Assembly: GCA_041397845.1 (NCBI GenBank)
Contig: JAWKVW010000004.1
Span: 62,001-126,000, forward strand
Reading direction: 5' to 3'
Origin: JAKPQE01 sp041397845
GTDB taxonomy: Bacteria > Pseudomonadota > Alphaproteobacteria > Rhizobiales > JAKPQE01
Length of the DNA stretch: 64,000 bases
The position numbers and the translations under genes were made by a program. Position 1 is the stretch's first letter. Every line of letters starts with the position of its first letter. Shown piece after piece: positions 8,348-16,174 of this stretch. Below the pieces are notes generated by a model, which saw only the letters and a list, made by a program, of their open reading frames with translations, did no database searches and was not told the DNA's origin.

Positions 8348-8761
8348 ATGTCGCAGACTCCTGCGATCACGTCGATCCTCGCAAAGGCCGGCCTTCGGCC
8401 GACGGCCAAGCGCGTCGCGCTCGCCAAGCTGCTTTTCGACGGCATCGACAAGCACGTGACCGCCGAAGACGTGATGGACATGGTACGTCGCAAGCGCATG
8501 CGGGTCTCGCAGGCGACCGTCTACAATTCGCTCAACCAGTTCTGTGCCGCCGGCCTTCTGAAGCGGATCGTCATCGACAGCGCCAGCACCGTGTTCGACA
8601 CGAACACGTCGCACCACCACCATCTTTTCTATGAGGATGACGGCCATATCGTCGACCTGCCGGGAGACAGCGTGTCGCTGCTCGGCCTGCCGGCCCTGGC
8701 CGAACACGAGTCGCTGCTTTCCGTCGACCTCATCGTGCGGGTCGGCCGAGCCCGCGGCTGA
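8348..8761 (+). CDS. irr: Irr-type iron response regulator (Fur family)
   Basis: Fur-superfamily regulator of 137 aa. The winged-helix DNA-binding part (LRPTAKRVALAKLLF, VSQATVYNSLNQFCAAGLL) is followed by DTNTSHHHHLFYEDD, the His cluster used for haem binding in rhizobial Irr proteins. In that group Irr represses or activates iron-dependent genes at low iron and is degraded when haem is plentiful. A GGAGAG ribosome binding site precedes ATG 8348 by five bases. A strong terminator follows. The next gene downstream is a rubrerythrin, a non-haem iron protein, with a candidate Irr box in front of it. Confidence 0.9.
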   Translation: MSQTPAITSILAKAGLRPTAKRVALAKLLFDGIDKHVTAEDVMDMVRRKRMRVSQATVYNSLNQFCAAGLLKRIVIDSASTVFDTNTSHHHHLFYEDDGHIVDLPGDSVSLLGLPALAEHESLLSVDLIVRVGRARG

Positions 8762-8780
8762 GACTACAGCCGGCACGACG

Positions 8781-8810
8781 CGCCGCCCGCGACCTCCGGG
8801 CGGCGTTTTC
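8781..8810 (+). terminator. rho-independent terminator of irr
   Basis: Perfect 8-bp stem CGCCGCCC / GGGCGGCG with a nine-base loop, followed by TTTTC, 20 bases after the irr stop. Confidence 0.85.
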
Positions 8811-8900
8811 ATATCAGGCCGCAGCGCGGCGCCCATCCCCTTCCCAGCCTTCGATCCGGCCAAGGCGGCATCCCCAAGCGCCGACACGTGGCGCCTGATA

Positions 8901-8934
8901 ATTTTAGAATTCTTCTAGAAAAATTCTCAAAAGC
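8901..8934 (+). promoter_or_regulatory. candidate Irr box (iron control element) upstream of rubrerythrin
   Basis: AT-rich island in very GC-rich DNA. It contains the half-sites TTTTAGAA (8902-8909) and TTCTAGAAAA (8913-8922), then AATTCTC. The known rhizobial iron control element has the form TTTAGAA-spacer-TTCTAAA, so this is a near match. It lies about 135 bases ahead of the rubrerythrin ATG. Binding by the neighbouring Irr is inferred. Confidence 0.5.
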
Positions 8935-9056
8935 TATTGACCCCCCGCCGCAGACGCATATTCTAGAGCGGCAAGTTCGACGCGCGGCGGCACCAGCGCC
9001 GTTTTCTCCGGCCCGCCGGACGCGCGAAACGCAAGACCAACCAGCATCAGGAGGAC

Positions 9057-9476
9057 ATGATGGATCTGGCCAAGAGCAAGACTCTCGACAACCTCAAGGA
9101 AGCCTTCGCCGGCGAGAGCCAGGCGAACCGCCGCTACCTCTATTTCGCACAGAAGGCCGACGTCGAAGGCTACAACGACGTTGCCGCCGTGTTCCGCTCG
9201 ACCGCGGAAGGCGAGACCGGCCACGCCCACGGCCACCTGGAGTTCATGGAAGTCGTCGGCGACCCGGCGACCGGCATGCCGATCGGCTCGACCTCGGACA
9301 ACCTCAAGGCTTCCATCGCCGGCGAGACGCACGAGTACACCGACATGTACCCGGGCATGGCGCGCACGGCGCGCGAGGAAGGCTTCGACGAGATCGCCGA
9401 CTGGTTCGAGACCCTCGCCAAGGCCGAGAAGTCCCATGCGGGCCGCTTCACCAAGGCCCTCGAGAACCTCGACTGA
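9057..9476 (+). CDS. rubrerythrin family protein (erythrin domain only)
   Basis: 139-residue four-helix diiron protein expected to reduce hydrogen peroxide. Diiron ligands are visible in EAFAGESQANRRYLYFA, in EGETGHAHGHLEFM, in GETHEYTDMYPGMA and in AKAEKSHAGRF. The C-terminal rubredoxin domain of classical rubrerythrin is missing, so an external electron donor is needed; the next gene, a multi-cluster Fe-S protein, is a natural candidate. A perfect AGGAGG lies just before ATG 9057 (ATG 9060 is equally possible). First gene of a three-gene operon. Confidence 0.92.
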   Translation: MMDLAKSKTLDNLKEAFAGESQANRRYLYFAQKADVEGYNDVAAVFRSTAEGETGHAHGHLEFMEVVGDPATGMPIGSTSDNLKASIAGETHEYTDMYPGMARTAREEGFDEIADWFETLAKAEKSHAGRFTKALENLD

Positions 9477-9491
9477 TCGAGACCGACGTCC

Positions 9492-9516
9492 GGGGACGGC
9501 GGCCGCCGCCGTCCCC
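9492..9516. promoter_or_regulatory. near-perfect 25-base palindrome between rubrerythrin and Fe-S gene
   Basis: Arms GGGGACGGCGGC and GCCGCCGTCCCC (12 bp) are separated by one base, followed by a C-rich rather than T-rich run. Without a U-tract it is not a classical terminator. It may stabilise the rubrerythrin mRNA end or reduce read-through so that the first gene is expressed more than the next two. Confidence 0.55.
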
Positions 9517-9564
9517 TCCCCCGCAATGACCAGACTTCGCTGTCGCGTGCGAAGGGAGTTTCCA

Positions 9565-10914
9565 ATGTCCGGCAAAGCCACCCGGGAAGGCTCAACCGAG
9601 GCCCCCACCCGCCATCCGCTCAACTGGCAGGACGAGTCGTTCTACGACCTCGACGCCATCGAGAAGGAGATGACCCGGGTCTTCGACATATGTCACGGCT
9701 GCCGGCGCTGCTTCAATCTCTGCGAGTCGTTCCCGCGCCTGTTCGACATGGTCGACGAATCGCCGACCGGCGAGATCGACGGACTCGATCCGAAGCGCGA
9801 CTACCCCAAGGTCGATGAGGCCTGCACGCTCTGCGACATGTGCTACATGACCAAGTGTCCGTATGTGCCGCCGCACGAGTTCGACCTCGATTTCCCGCAT
9901 CTGATCCTGCGCTATCGCGCGGCGATGCTGCGCCAGAAGGGTGTTCCCTTCACCGTCAACCAGCTTTCCCAGACCGACCGCAACGGCAAGCTTGCCGCGC
10001 CGGTCGCCGGCCTTGCCAACTGGGGCTCGAAGCGCGGCAACGGCCTCACCCGGCCGCTGCTCGAGGCAACGCTCGGCATCGACAAGGACGTCGAGCTGCC
10101 GAAGTATCATTCCAAGGTGTTTTCCAAGAACGCGGCGGCAACGAAGCCGGCGCTCAACACCAAGGCACCGGCCCATGGCCGCAAGGCCGTGCTCTATGCG
10201 ACCTGCTTTGTCGACTACAACCAGCCCTCGACCGGCATCGCGGCGCAGGCGGTTCTGGCGCACAACGGCGTCGAGACCGAGGTCGTCTATCCGGCCTGTT
10301 GCGGCATGCCGCATCTCGAGCATGGCGACATCGCCAAGGTTGCCGAGTCGGCCCGCAAGGTCTCGGCCGAACTCGTGCAGTGGATCGACAAGGGCTATGA
10401 CGTCATCTCGCTGACGGCGAGCTGCGGCCTCATGCTGAAGTTTGAATGGCCGCTGATCCTGCCCGAGGACGAGACCGTCAAGAAGCTCGCCGGGGCGGTG
10501 AAGGACATCTCCGAATATGTCGTCGACATCGCCAAGAAGGAGGGCCTTGCCGAAGGGCTCTCGCCGATCGAGGGCGGGGTGACGATGCACATGGCCTGCC
10601 ATGCGCGGGCGCAGAACATGGGCCAGAAGGCGGCCGAGATGCTGCGCTTCATCCCGGAAACGAAGGTCGATGTCGTCGAGCGCTGCTCGGGCCATGGCGG
10701 CACCTTCGGCGTCCTCAAGGAGACGCGCGGCTGCGCGGTGAAGGTCGCCAAGCCGGCCGCCAATCAGGTCAAGCAGAAGGGCAACAAGCAGCTTTGCTCG
10801 GAGTGCCCGCTGGCCGCCAAGCATCTTGCCCAGGTGCTGAATGACGGCGGCACGGCAATCGCCCACGGCCACCCGATCGAGATCTTCGCCCGGGCCTACG
10901 GGACCACGGTCTAG
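9565..10914 (+). CDS. heterodisulfide reductase/GlpC-like Fe-S oxidoreductase (two 4Fe-4S, two CCG domains)
   Basis: 449-residue electron-transfer protein. Two 4Fe-4S motifs sit at Cys43-46-49-53 (CHGCRRCFNLC) and Cys87-90-93-98 (CTLCDMCYMTKCP). Two cysteine-rich CCG regions follow: FVDYNQPSTG...PACCGMPHLEHGD, and MACHARAQNMG...ERCSGHGGTFG. The C-terminus adds another Cys pair (LCSECPLA). This architecture is that of GlpC and HdrD-type subunits, which pass electrons between quinones or flavins and thiol or metal centres. It lies between rubrerythrin and DUF3501, an arrangement seen in many proteobacteria. GAAGGGAG precedes the ATG. The role as electron donor to rubrerythrin is inferred. Confidence 0.88.
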   Translation: MSGKATREGSTEAPTRHPLNWQDESFYDLDAIEKEMTRVFDICHGCRRCFNLCESFPRLFDMVDESPTGEIDGLDPKRDYPKVDEACTLCDMCYMTKCPYVPPHEFDLDFPHLILRYRAAMLRQKGVPFTVNQLSQTDRNGKLAAPVAGLANWGSKRGNGLTRPLLEATLGIDKDVELPKYHSKVFSKNAAATKPALNTKAPAHGRKAVLYATCFVDYNQPSTGIAAQAVLAHNGVETEVVYPACCGMPHLEHGDIAKVAESARKVSAELVQWIDKGYDVISLTASCGLMLKFEWPLILPEDETVKKLAGAVKDISEYVVDIAKKEGLAEGLSPIEGGVTMHMACHARAQNMGQKAAEMLRFIPETKVDVVERCSGHGGTFGVLKETRGCAVKVAKPAANQVKQKGNKQLCSECPLAAKHLAQVLNDGGTAIAHGHPIEIFARAYGTTV

Positions 10915-10949
10915 CTGAACCGCGCGGCCACAGCAGAAGGAGAACGACC

Positions 10950-11543
10950 ATGCCGGTTACCGAGAAGCGCATCACGCGCGCCGACATCCTCGATTTCGAT
11001 GCGTTCGCCCGCCAGCGGACCGAGCGGCGCAAGGCGCTCATTCCGACCAAGAAGCTGCGGCGCATCGAGGTCGGTCCGTTCGCGACGTTCTATTTCGAGA
11101 GCTTCGAGACGATGCTCTTCCAGGTGCAGGAGATGCTGCACATCGAGCGCGGCGGCGAGGCGCAGATCGAGGACGAACTGCACGCCTACAATCCGCTCAT
11201 CCCGCAGGGCTCCGAGCTGGTCGCGACGGTGATGTTCGAGATCGAGGACGCGCGCCGGCGCGAGGAGACGCTGAAGCGCCTGACCCATGTCGAGGAGCAC
11301 CTCTTCATCAAGATCGGCGCCGACAAGATTTACTGCAAGCCGGAGGAAGACGTCGAGCGCACCAGCCCGGACGGCAAGACGTCATCGGTGCATTTCGTCC
11401 GCTTCCCGATCAGCGACGCGCAGAAGGCGGTGTTCCGCAGCCCGACGACCGAAATCTTCGTCGGCATCGACCATGAGAACTATTCCCACATGGCGCAGCT
11501 CTCGCCGGCAAACCGGGCGGAACTTGCCAGGGATTTCGACTGA
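10950..11543 (+). CDS. DUF3501 family protein
   Basis: 197-residue soluble protein with the family hallmarks RKALIPTKKLRRIEVGPFATFYFES, MLFQVQEMLHIE and FIKIGADKIYCKPEEDVERT, ending in a region rich in Asp, Glu and His (IDHENYSHM). It follows the Fe-S gene by 35 bases with an AGAAGGAGAA ribosome binding site and is the last gene of the rubrerythrin operon; a terminator hairpin follows. The biochemical role is not known. Constant association with rubrerythrin and a CCG protein points to peroxide or iron stress. Confidence 0.87.
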   Translation: MPVTEKRITRADILDFDAFARQRTERRKALIPTKKLRRIEVGPFATFYFESFETMLFQVQEMLHIERGGEAQIEDELHAYNPLIPQGSELVATVMFEIEDARRREETLKRLTHVEEHLFIKIGADKIYCKPEEDVERTSPDGKTSSVHFVRFPISDAQKAVFRSPTTEIFVGIDHENYSHMAQLSPANRAELARDFD

Positions 11544-11584
11544 GCTTTCGTCGCGCGCCACCAGCGCGGAAACAGCGACTTCAG

Positions 11585-11618
11585 GTGCCGGCAGCGCAAG
11601 TTGCCGGCATTTTCGTTT
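11585..11618 (+). terminator. terminator of rubrerythrin-DUF3501 operon
   Basis: Stem GCCGGCA (11587-11593) / TGCCGGC (11602-11608) followed by ATTTTCGTTT, 43 bases after the DUF3501 stop. Confidence 0.75.
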
Positions 11619-11746
11619 CCGGGACGACCTGCTCCAGAAGAATCAAAGCATCTGCACCCAACGGATGCAATTTGCTCCCAAAACACTCCATTCCTGTGGT
11701 AGTTTAAAAATTGTAAACGCTAGCCACTGCCCGGAATGGAGGTATC

Positions 11747-12700
11747 ATGACGCACGTTACATTCATTCACGGTATCGCGAACAAGCCTTCCAGCGCCGAG
11801 ACGCTGCGGGTCTGGAAAGCGGCTCTTGCCAAGGCGGCCGTGCCGATCGATCTCGGCGCCGAGGGGATCAGCTCGGAGATGGTCTATTGGGCGGACGTTC
11901 TTTACGAGGCGCCGCTGCCGGACGGCTCCTACGAGGCGGCCGGGGAGGACATCCTCGTCGAGGCCGGCGAAGGGGCCGGCGAGCGGGTCGGAACGCCGGA
12001 CGCCGACAACGCCACCGAGGCGGCCTGGATCGCGGCTCTCGAACAACGGCTCGGCCTTGAAGCGGGCGAGGCTGGCGAGATGCGCATCGCCGAGGCGCCG
12101 GCGGAAGGGACGCTCTCGGCCGAGCTCGAACGCATTCCGCTGCCGGGCCCCGTCAAGGACAAGCTGCTGAAGATCTTCCTGCGCGATGTGCACCACTACC
12201 TCTTCAATGCGACCCACTCGCCGCGGCCGGGCGTGACCTACAAGGTTCAGGACGAAATCCGCACCCGGTTCGTTGCAGCGCTCCAGCGCGGCGCGGCCAA
12301 GGGCGGACGGCATGTGGTCATCTCGCATTCGATGGGCACGGTGATCGCCTATGACTGCCTGAAGCGTGTCGCCGGTTGTCCGCGCGTCGACGCGTTCATG
12401 ACGATTGCGAGCCCGCTCGGCATCGACGAGGTGCAGGACCGGCTGCGGCCGGAGTGGACGCGAGACGACGGCTTTCCGTCGGCAACGGTTGCCGGCGACT
12501 GGCTCAACTATTTCGACAAGCTCGACCCGGTGCCGCGGCTCGATCCCTATCTTGCCAACGACTTCCGCCGGGCCTCTAAGATGGTCGTCGAGGACGCCTC
12601 ACAGTCGAATTCCGGCCTGTGGCGACACAGCATCACGAAATACCTGGCGGGCAAGCCGGTGAGCGCGGCGATCTCCCGGCTGCTTGGCATCACGGTGTAA
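11747..12700 (+). CDS. alpha/beta hydrolase with SHSMG nucleophile elbow
   Basis: 317-residue protein starting directly with a beta strand and oxyanion loop (THVTFIHGIANKP), a long acidic insertion (about residues 65-130), then VVISHSMGTVIAYDCL with Ser195 as nucleophile; TIASPLGIDEV and a C-terminal RHSITKYL provide candidate acid and His residues. There is no signal peptide, so it is cytoplasmic. Lipase, esterase or protein-directed activity are all possible. GGAGG precedes the ATG and an AT-rich promoter-like tract precedes that. The protease gene starts five bases after the stop, so the two form an operon. The N-terminus resembles hydrolases found in bacterial conflict and effector loci, but that is an inference. 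Confidence 0.8.
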   Translation: MTHVTFIHGIANKPSSAETLRVWKAALAKAAVPIDLGAEGISSEMVYWADVLYEAPLPDGSYEAAGEDILVEAGEGAGERVGTPDADNATEAAWIAALEQRLGLEAGEAGEMRIAEAPAEGTLSAELERIPLPGPVKDKLLKIFLRDVHHYLFNATHSPRPGVTYKVQDEIRTRFVAALQRGAAKGGRHVVISHSMGTVIAYDCLKRVAGCPRVDAFMTIASPLGIDEVQDRLRPEWTRDDGFPSATVAGDWLNYFDKLDPVPRLDPYLANDFRRASKMVVEDASQSNSGLWRHSITKYLAGKPVSAAISRLLGITV

Positions 12701-12704
12701 TCCG

Positions 12705-14372
12705 GTGAGCGCTGCGAGGATCGACCTTGCCGCGGCGGCCGGTGCCCTCGAGGCGGCGGCGGGAAGCGGCAATGGACGGGCAACCGAGAGCGCGGCGCGA
12801 CGCTTCGTCGGGGCGCTGCGCGCGAGCCCCGGGCCAATCGACCCGCCGGCGGCGCGGCGTGTCCTTGCGGCGCTGCGGAGTGCCGGGCGCTATCGGCAGC
12901 TTCGTCTCATCGCACGGGCGATCATCGACGATGGCTGTGACGACCCGCAGGTCTATCGCCAATATGCCGAGGCCGTGACGCATGTCGGGCGGCCGGCCGA
13001 ACCCGACGCGGCAAAACGGCGGCGCGTTGCCGCCCCCGAGCCCGGCGCCAGAACCCTTGCCCGGAAGACGGCGCGGCGGCGCGATCCGGACGGATCGTTC
13101 GAACCCGGGCAGCTCAACGAGATCTTCGCGCCGTCGCTGCCGCACGACGACCTTTCAACGCGTTTCGATCTGCCGGAACCGTCAGGTGCGGACATCGACC
13201 TGCCCGACGAGGCGCCAGCGACCGCGGACGCGGAAAGCGCCGGCAGGCCGGACTGGCTGCTCGCGGTCGAGCCCGAGGTGCGCGAGAAGGCCGTGCGGGC
13301 GGCGCAGGCGACGCTCGATCGCGTCGACGCGCGGGCGCCACTCGAGCAGAGCCCCGGCGACGCGGCCGAGGCGGGCGAGGCACTTCTCCTCATCGGCGAC
13401 ACGGAAGCGGCGATTGCGCGATATCGCCAGCTCACCACGCACGCGGCGCTCGACGCGCCGATGCTCGGCGCGACGGTCGGCGACCTTGCCGACATCTGGA
13501 GGCTCGGCGAAACCGAGACCGGCAACGCGCTCATCGCGCCGATGAAGGCGCGGCTGCTCGACCTGCCGGGCGGACAGATCTCGGCGAGTCCGCCGGAACT
13601 GAAGCGGATGGCGGCGGTCGAGCCTTCTGCATACGAAAAAGTGCTCGGGCCAACGGGCCCGAAGACGCACCAATGGATCATGCAGGGGTTGAGGGCGGCG
13701 CGCTCGGTGGCGCTCATCCGGCAGAACGGGCGCGGCATCGGCACCGGCTTCGTGGTGCGTGGCGGCGACCTCAAGGACGATTTCGGCGACGAACTCCTCG
13801 TGCTCACCAACGCGCATGTGGTGAGCGATCCGCCGGACGAGGACGCGGCAACACCGGACGAGGCCAGCGTCACGTTCGAGCTGCTTTCGGACGAGGGCGA
13901 GGATGCCGGCCCGCATGCCGTTGCCGGCGTCCTCTGGCAGTCGCCGCGCGCGCAGCATGACGCCGCGCTCCTCCGCCTCGATCCGCCGGTGCCGGCTGCG
14001 CTCGCGCCGCTGACGCTGGCGCCGCGCCTGCCGCTGCTCTCGGCGGAGGAGCCGCAGCGCGTCTATATCATCGGCCATCCCGGCGGCGGCGAGCTCTCCT
14101 ATTCGTTCGAGGACAACGAGCTTCTCGACTATGAAACCGCTCTCATCGAGGCGGAGGACGACGCCCGGCCCTGCCGCATCCACTACCGCACGCCGACCGA
14201 GCGCGGCAATTCGGGCAGCCCGGTGTTCAACGCCAACTGGCGGGCGATCGGCCTTCACCATGCCGGCAAGTCCGACATGCAGCGCCTCAACGGCAAGCCC
14301 GGCACCTATCCGGCGAATGAAGGCATCTGGCTCATCTCTATCAAGCGGGCGTTGAACGCGCCGAGCGTCTGA
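12705..14372 (+). CDS. TPR-like/trypsin-like serine protease
   Basis: 555-residue protein. Residues 1-120 are an Ala-rich helical region with a repeat-like segment (RYRQLRLIARAIIDDG, VYRQYAEAVTHVG); 120-200 is a disordered Pro/Arg/Asp-rich linker; 205-330 is a second helical region (LLIGDTEAAIARYRQL) resembling TPR or TRAF-binding scaffold repeats. Residues 340-555 form a trypsin-fold domain with the full triad: His371 (TNAHVV), Asp419 (HDAALLRL), Ser503 (GNSGSPV). There is no signal peptide, which is unusual because most HtrA-like proteases are exported. A GTG start at 12705, five bases after the hydrolase stop, is preferred over an upstream TTG inside that gene. Confidence 0.8.
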   Translation: MSAARIDLAAAAGALEAAAGSGNGRATESAARRFVGALRASPGPIDPPAARRVLAALRSAGRYRQLRLIARAIIDDGCDDPQVYRQYAEAVTHVGRPAEPDAAKRRRVAAPEPGARTLARKTARRRDPDGSFEPGQLNEIFAPSLPHDDLSTRFDLPEPSGADIDLPDEAPATADAESAGRPDWLLAVEPEVREKAVRAAQATLDRVDARAPLEQSPGDAAEAGEALLLIGDTEAAIARYRQLTTHAALDAPMLGATVGDLADIWRLGETETGNALIAPMKARLLDLPGGQISASPPELKRMAAVEPSAYEKVLGPTGPKTHQWIMQGLRAARSVALIRQNGRGIGTGFVVRGGDLKDDFGDELLVLTNAHVVSDPPDEDAATPDEASVTFELLSDEGEDAGPHAVAGVLWQSPRAQHDAALLRLDPPVPAALAPLTLAPRLPLLSAEEPQRVYIIGHPGGGELSYSFEDNELLDYETALIEAEDDARPCRIHYRTPTERGNSGSPVFNANWRAIGLHHAGKSDMQRLNGKPGTYPANEGIWLISIKRALNAPSV

Positions 14373-14450
14373 GGCGTTTGAGCTCCTAACTGGCGACCTC
14401 GTCCTTGCCCGGCGGGATAACGGTGCGCCAGCGGCGACTTGTCATCTCTC

Positions 14451-14474
14451 GCATATGCTGTGGCCGGCATATGC
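14451..14474 (+). promoter_or_regulatory. paired GCATATGC sites upstream of arsR
   Basis: The self-complementary octamer GCATATGC occurs at 14451 and again at 14467, spaced exactly 16 bases, about 70-90 bases before the arsR start and just after the convergently placed protease gene. Paired short palindromes are a common operator layout for ArsR/SmtB repressors, so autoregulation by the next gene is a plausible reading. Confidence 0.35.
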
Positions 14475-14541
14475 TTTTCCCTGCATTCCAGCAAAGACCC
14501 TGCCTTCCAGCAGAGGTCGTGTATCCATTCCGGGCGAAGCG

Positions 14542-14844
14542 ATGAGCACTCTCGACGACGTTCTTGCGGCTCTTGCCAATCCGATCCGCCGCGAGGCGAT
14601 GCGCCTCCTGGCGGGCGGCGGCGAGGATGCCTTTGCGAGTTCATGAGCGCCTTGGTGTCGCACGATCGAGCATGTCGCGCCATATGAGCGCCCTCCGGAA
14701 TGCCGGCCTCGTCGTCGACCGGCGCGATGCGCAATGGGTCCGCTACCGCGCCCCGCTGCGGCTGGCGCCGGAACTGGATTTCGGTTCTTGACGCCGTGCT
14801 TGCTGCGCCGAGCCGGGCGAGGGCAAGGATCGGAGCGCGGCATG
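14542..14844 (+). pseudogene. ArsR-family metalloregulator, frameshifted
   Basis: Reading across frames gives a normal ArsR winged helix: MSTLDDVLAALANPIRREAM, then RLLAGGGEDA, CEFMSAL, GVARSSMSRHMSALRNAGLV (recognition helix) and VVDRRDAQWVRYR, then LDAVLAA. The CEFMSAL segment carries the Cys typical of As(III)-sensing members. At least two breaks at ~14630-14660 and one at ~14780 interrupt it, each one base in size, pointing to sequencing error or recent decay. The reconstructed stop overlaps the permease ATG at 14842 (ATGA). It would repress the arsR-permease-thioredoxin operon and be released by metalloid. Confidence 0.65.
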
Positions 14845-15901
14845 AGCATGGCGGATCTTTTCGGGTCATCCCCTCGCACACCAACACCCGGAACTGGCTT
14901 TTCGGCACGGCCGCCGCGCTCGTGGCCTGGTCCTTGCCTATTCGCAGCTCGACCGGCTGGCGCGCCGGGCAGTCGGGCTGCTGCCGCTCGAGCCGGGCAG
15001 CCATGCCTATGAGGCGGTGCGGTTCTTCCTCTACGACACGCCGAAGGTCATCCTGCTGCTGACGCTCGTCGTCTTCGTCATGGGTGTCGTGCGCAGCTTC
15101 TTTTCGGCCGAGCGGACACGGGCGCTGCTCGCCGGGCGGCGCGAAGGCTTCGGCAATATCGCTGCGGCCACCCTCGGTATCGTCACGCCGTTCTGCTCGT
15201 GCTCGGCCGTGCCGCTGTTCATCGGTTTCGTGTCGGCGGGCGTGCCGCTCGGGGTGACGTTCTCGTTCCTCATCGCAGCGCCGATGGTCAACGAGGTGGC
15301 GGTCAGCCTGCTCTTCGCGCTTGTCGGCTGGAAGATCGCGCTTGCCTATCTCGGCTTCGGCCTTGGCGTTGCCATCGTCGCCGGCTGGATCATCGGGCGG
15401 CTCGGCCTCGAGGACTGGCTGGAGGAGTGGGTGCGCAAGGTGCGCGCCGGCAGTGCCGCGATCGAGGAGAGCCGCCCGACGATCGTCGACCGGCTGAAGG
15501 CGGGGCTCGAGGCGGTGCGCGATATCGTCGGCAAGGTCTGGAAGTGGATCATCGTCGGCATCGCCGCCGGCGCCTTCATCCATGGCTATGTGCCGGCCGA
15601 CCTGTTGACGCAGATCATGGGTCGGGAAAGCTGGTGGTCGGTGCCGGCGGCGGTCGTCCTCGGCGTGCCGATGTATTCGAACGCGGCCGGCATCATTCCC
15701 GTGGTCGAGGCGCTCATCGGCAAGGGCGCGGCGCTCGGCACGGTGCTCGCCTTCATGATGAGCGTCATTGCCCTGTCGCTGCCGGAAATGATCATCCTGC
15801 GCAAGGTGCTGACGATCCGGCTTCTGGCCGTGTTCGTCGCCGTCGTCGCGACGGGAATTCTCGCGGCGGGCTTCCTGTTCAACGCCCTTGCCGCATCCTG
15901 A
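14842..15901 (+). CDS. permease of the YraQ/ArsP (DUF318) family, 5' frameshifts
   Basis: Inner-membrane permease. The intact part (15017-15901) holds about eight membrane segments and the signature ATLGIVTPFCSCSAVPLFIG, whose CSCS cysteines are thought to bind trivalent metalloid in ArsP, plus VPMYSNAAGIIPVVEAL. The N-terminal ~55 residues are split: MSMADLF at 14842, NTRNWLFGTAAALVAWS in a second frame, and AYSQLDRLARRAVGLLPLEPG joining the intact frame, so two indels lie at about 14870 and 14935. If these are real, translation could start at GTG 15017. With ArsR upstream and a CxxC protein downstream, organoarsenical or metalloid export is the likely role. Confidence 0.8.
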
Positions 15902-15906
15902 GAGGC

Positions 15907-16149
15907 ATGAAGATGAAACAGATCAAGGTTCTCGGTCCCGGCTGCAAGCGCTGCGAGACAACCGCCGAAATGGTCCGCGCCGAGGCGGCGCGGCTCGGCA
16001 TCGAAGTCGATGTCGAGAAGGTCACCGACTATGCCGAGATCGCCGGCTATGGCATCGCCTCGACGCCGGGCATCGTCATCGACGGCAAGGTCGTGCATGC
16101 CGGCGGGCTGCCGAAGTCGGAAGACCTCGCAAAGTGGCTCGGCGCCTGA
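15907..16149 (+). CDS. thioredoxin-like small redox protein
   Basis: 80-residue thioredoxin-fold protein with a CxxC redox pair at Cys13/Cys16 (GPGCKRCETT) and the cis-Pro loop STPGIVIDGKVVHAG. It belongs to the 'redox-active disulfide protein 2'/MTH895-like group that accompanies YraQ permeases. It starts five bases after the permease stop; ATG 15913 is an alternative start. It could hand reduced metalloid or reducing equivalents to the permease. Confidence 0.85.
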   Translation: MKMKQIKVLGPGCKRCETTAEMVRAEAARLGIEVDVEKVTDYAEIAGYGIASTPGIVIDGKVVHAGGLPKSEDLAKWLGA

Positions 16150-16174
16150 GGGCACCGGCCGCAATGCATGAGTG

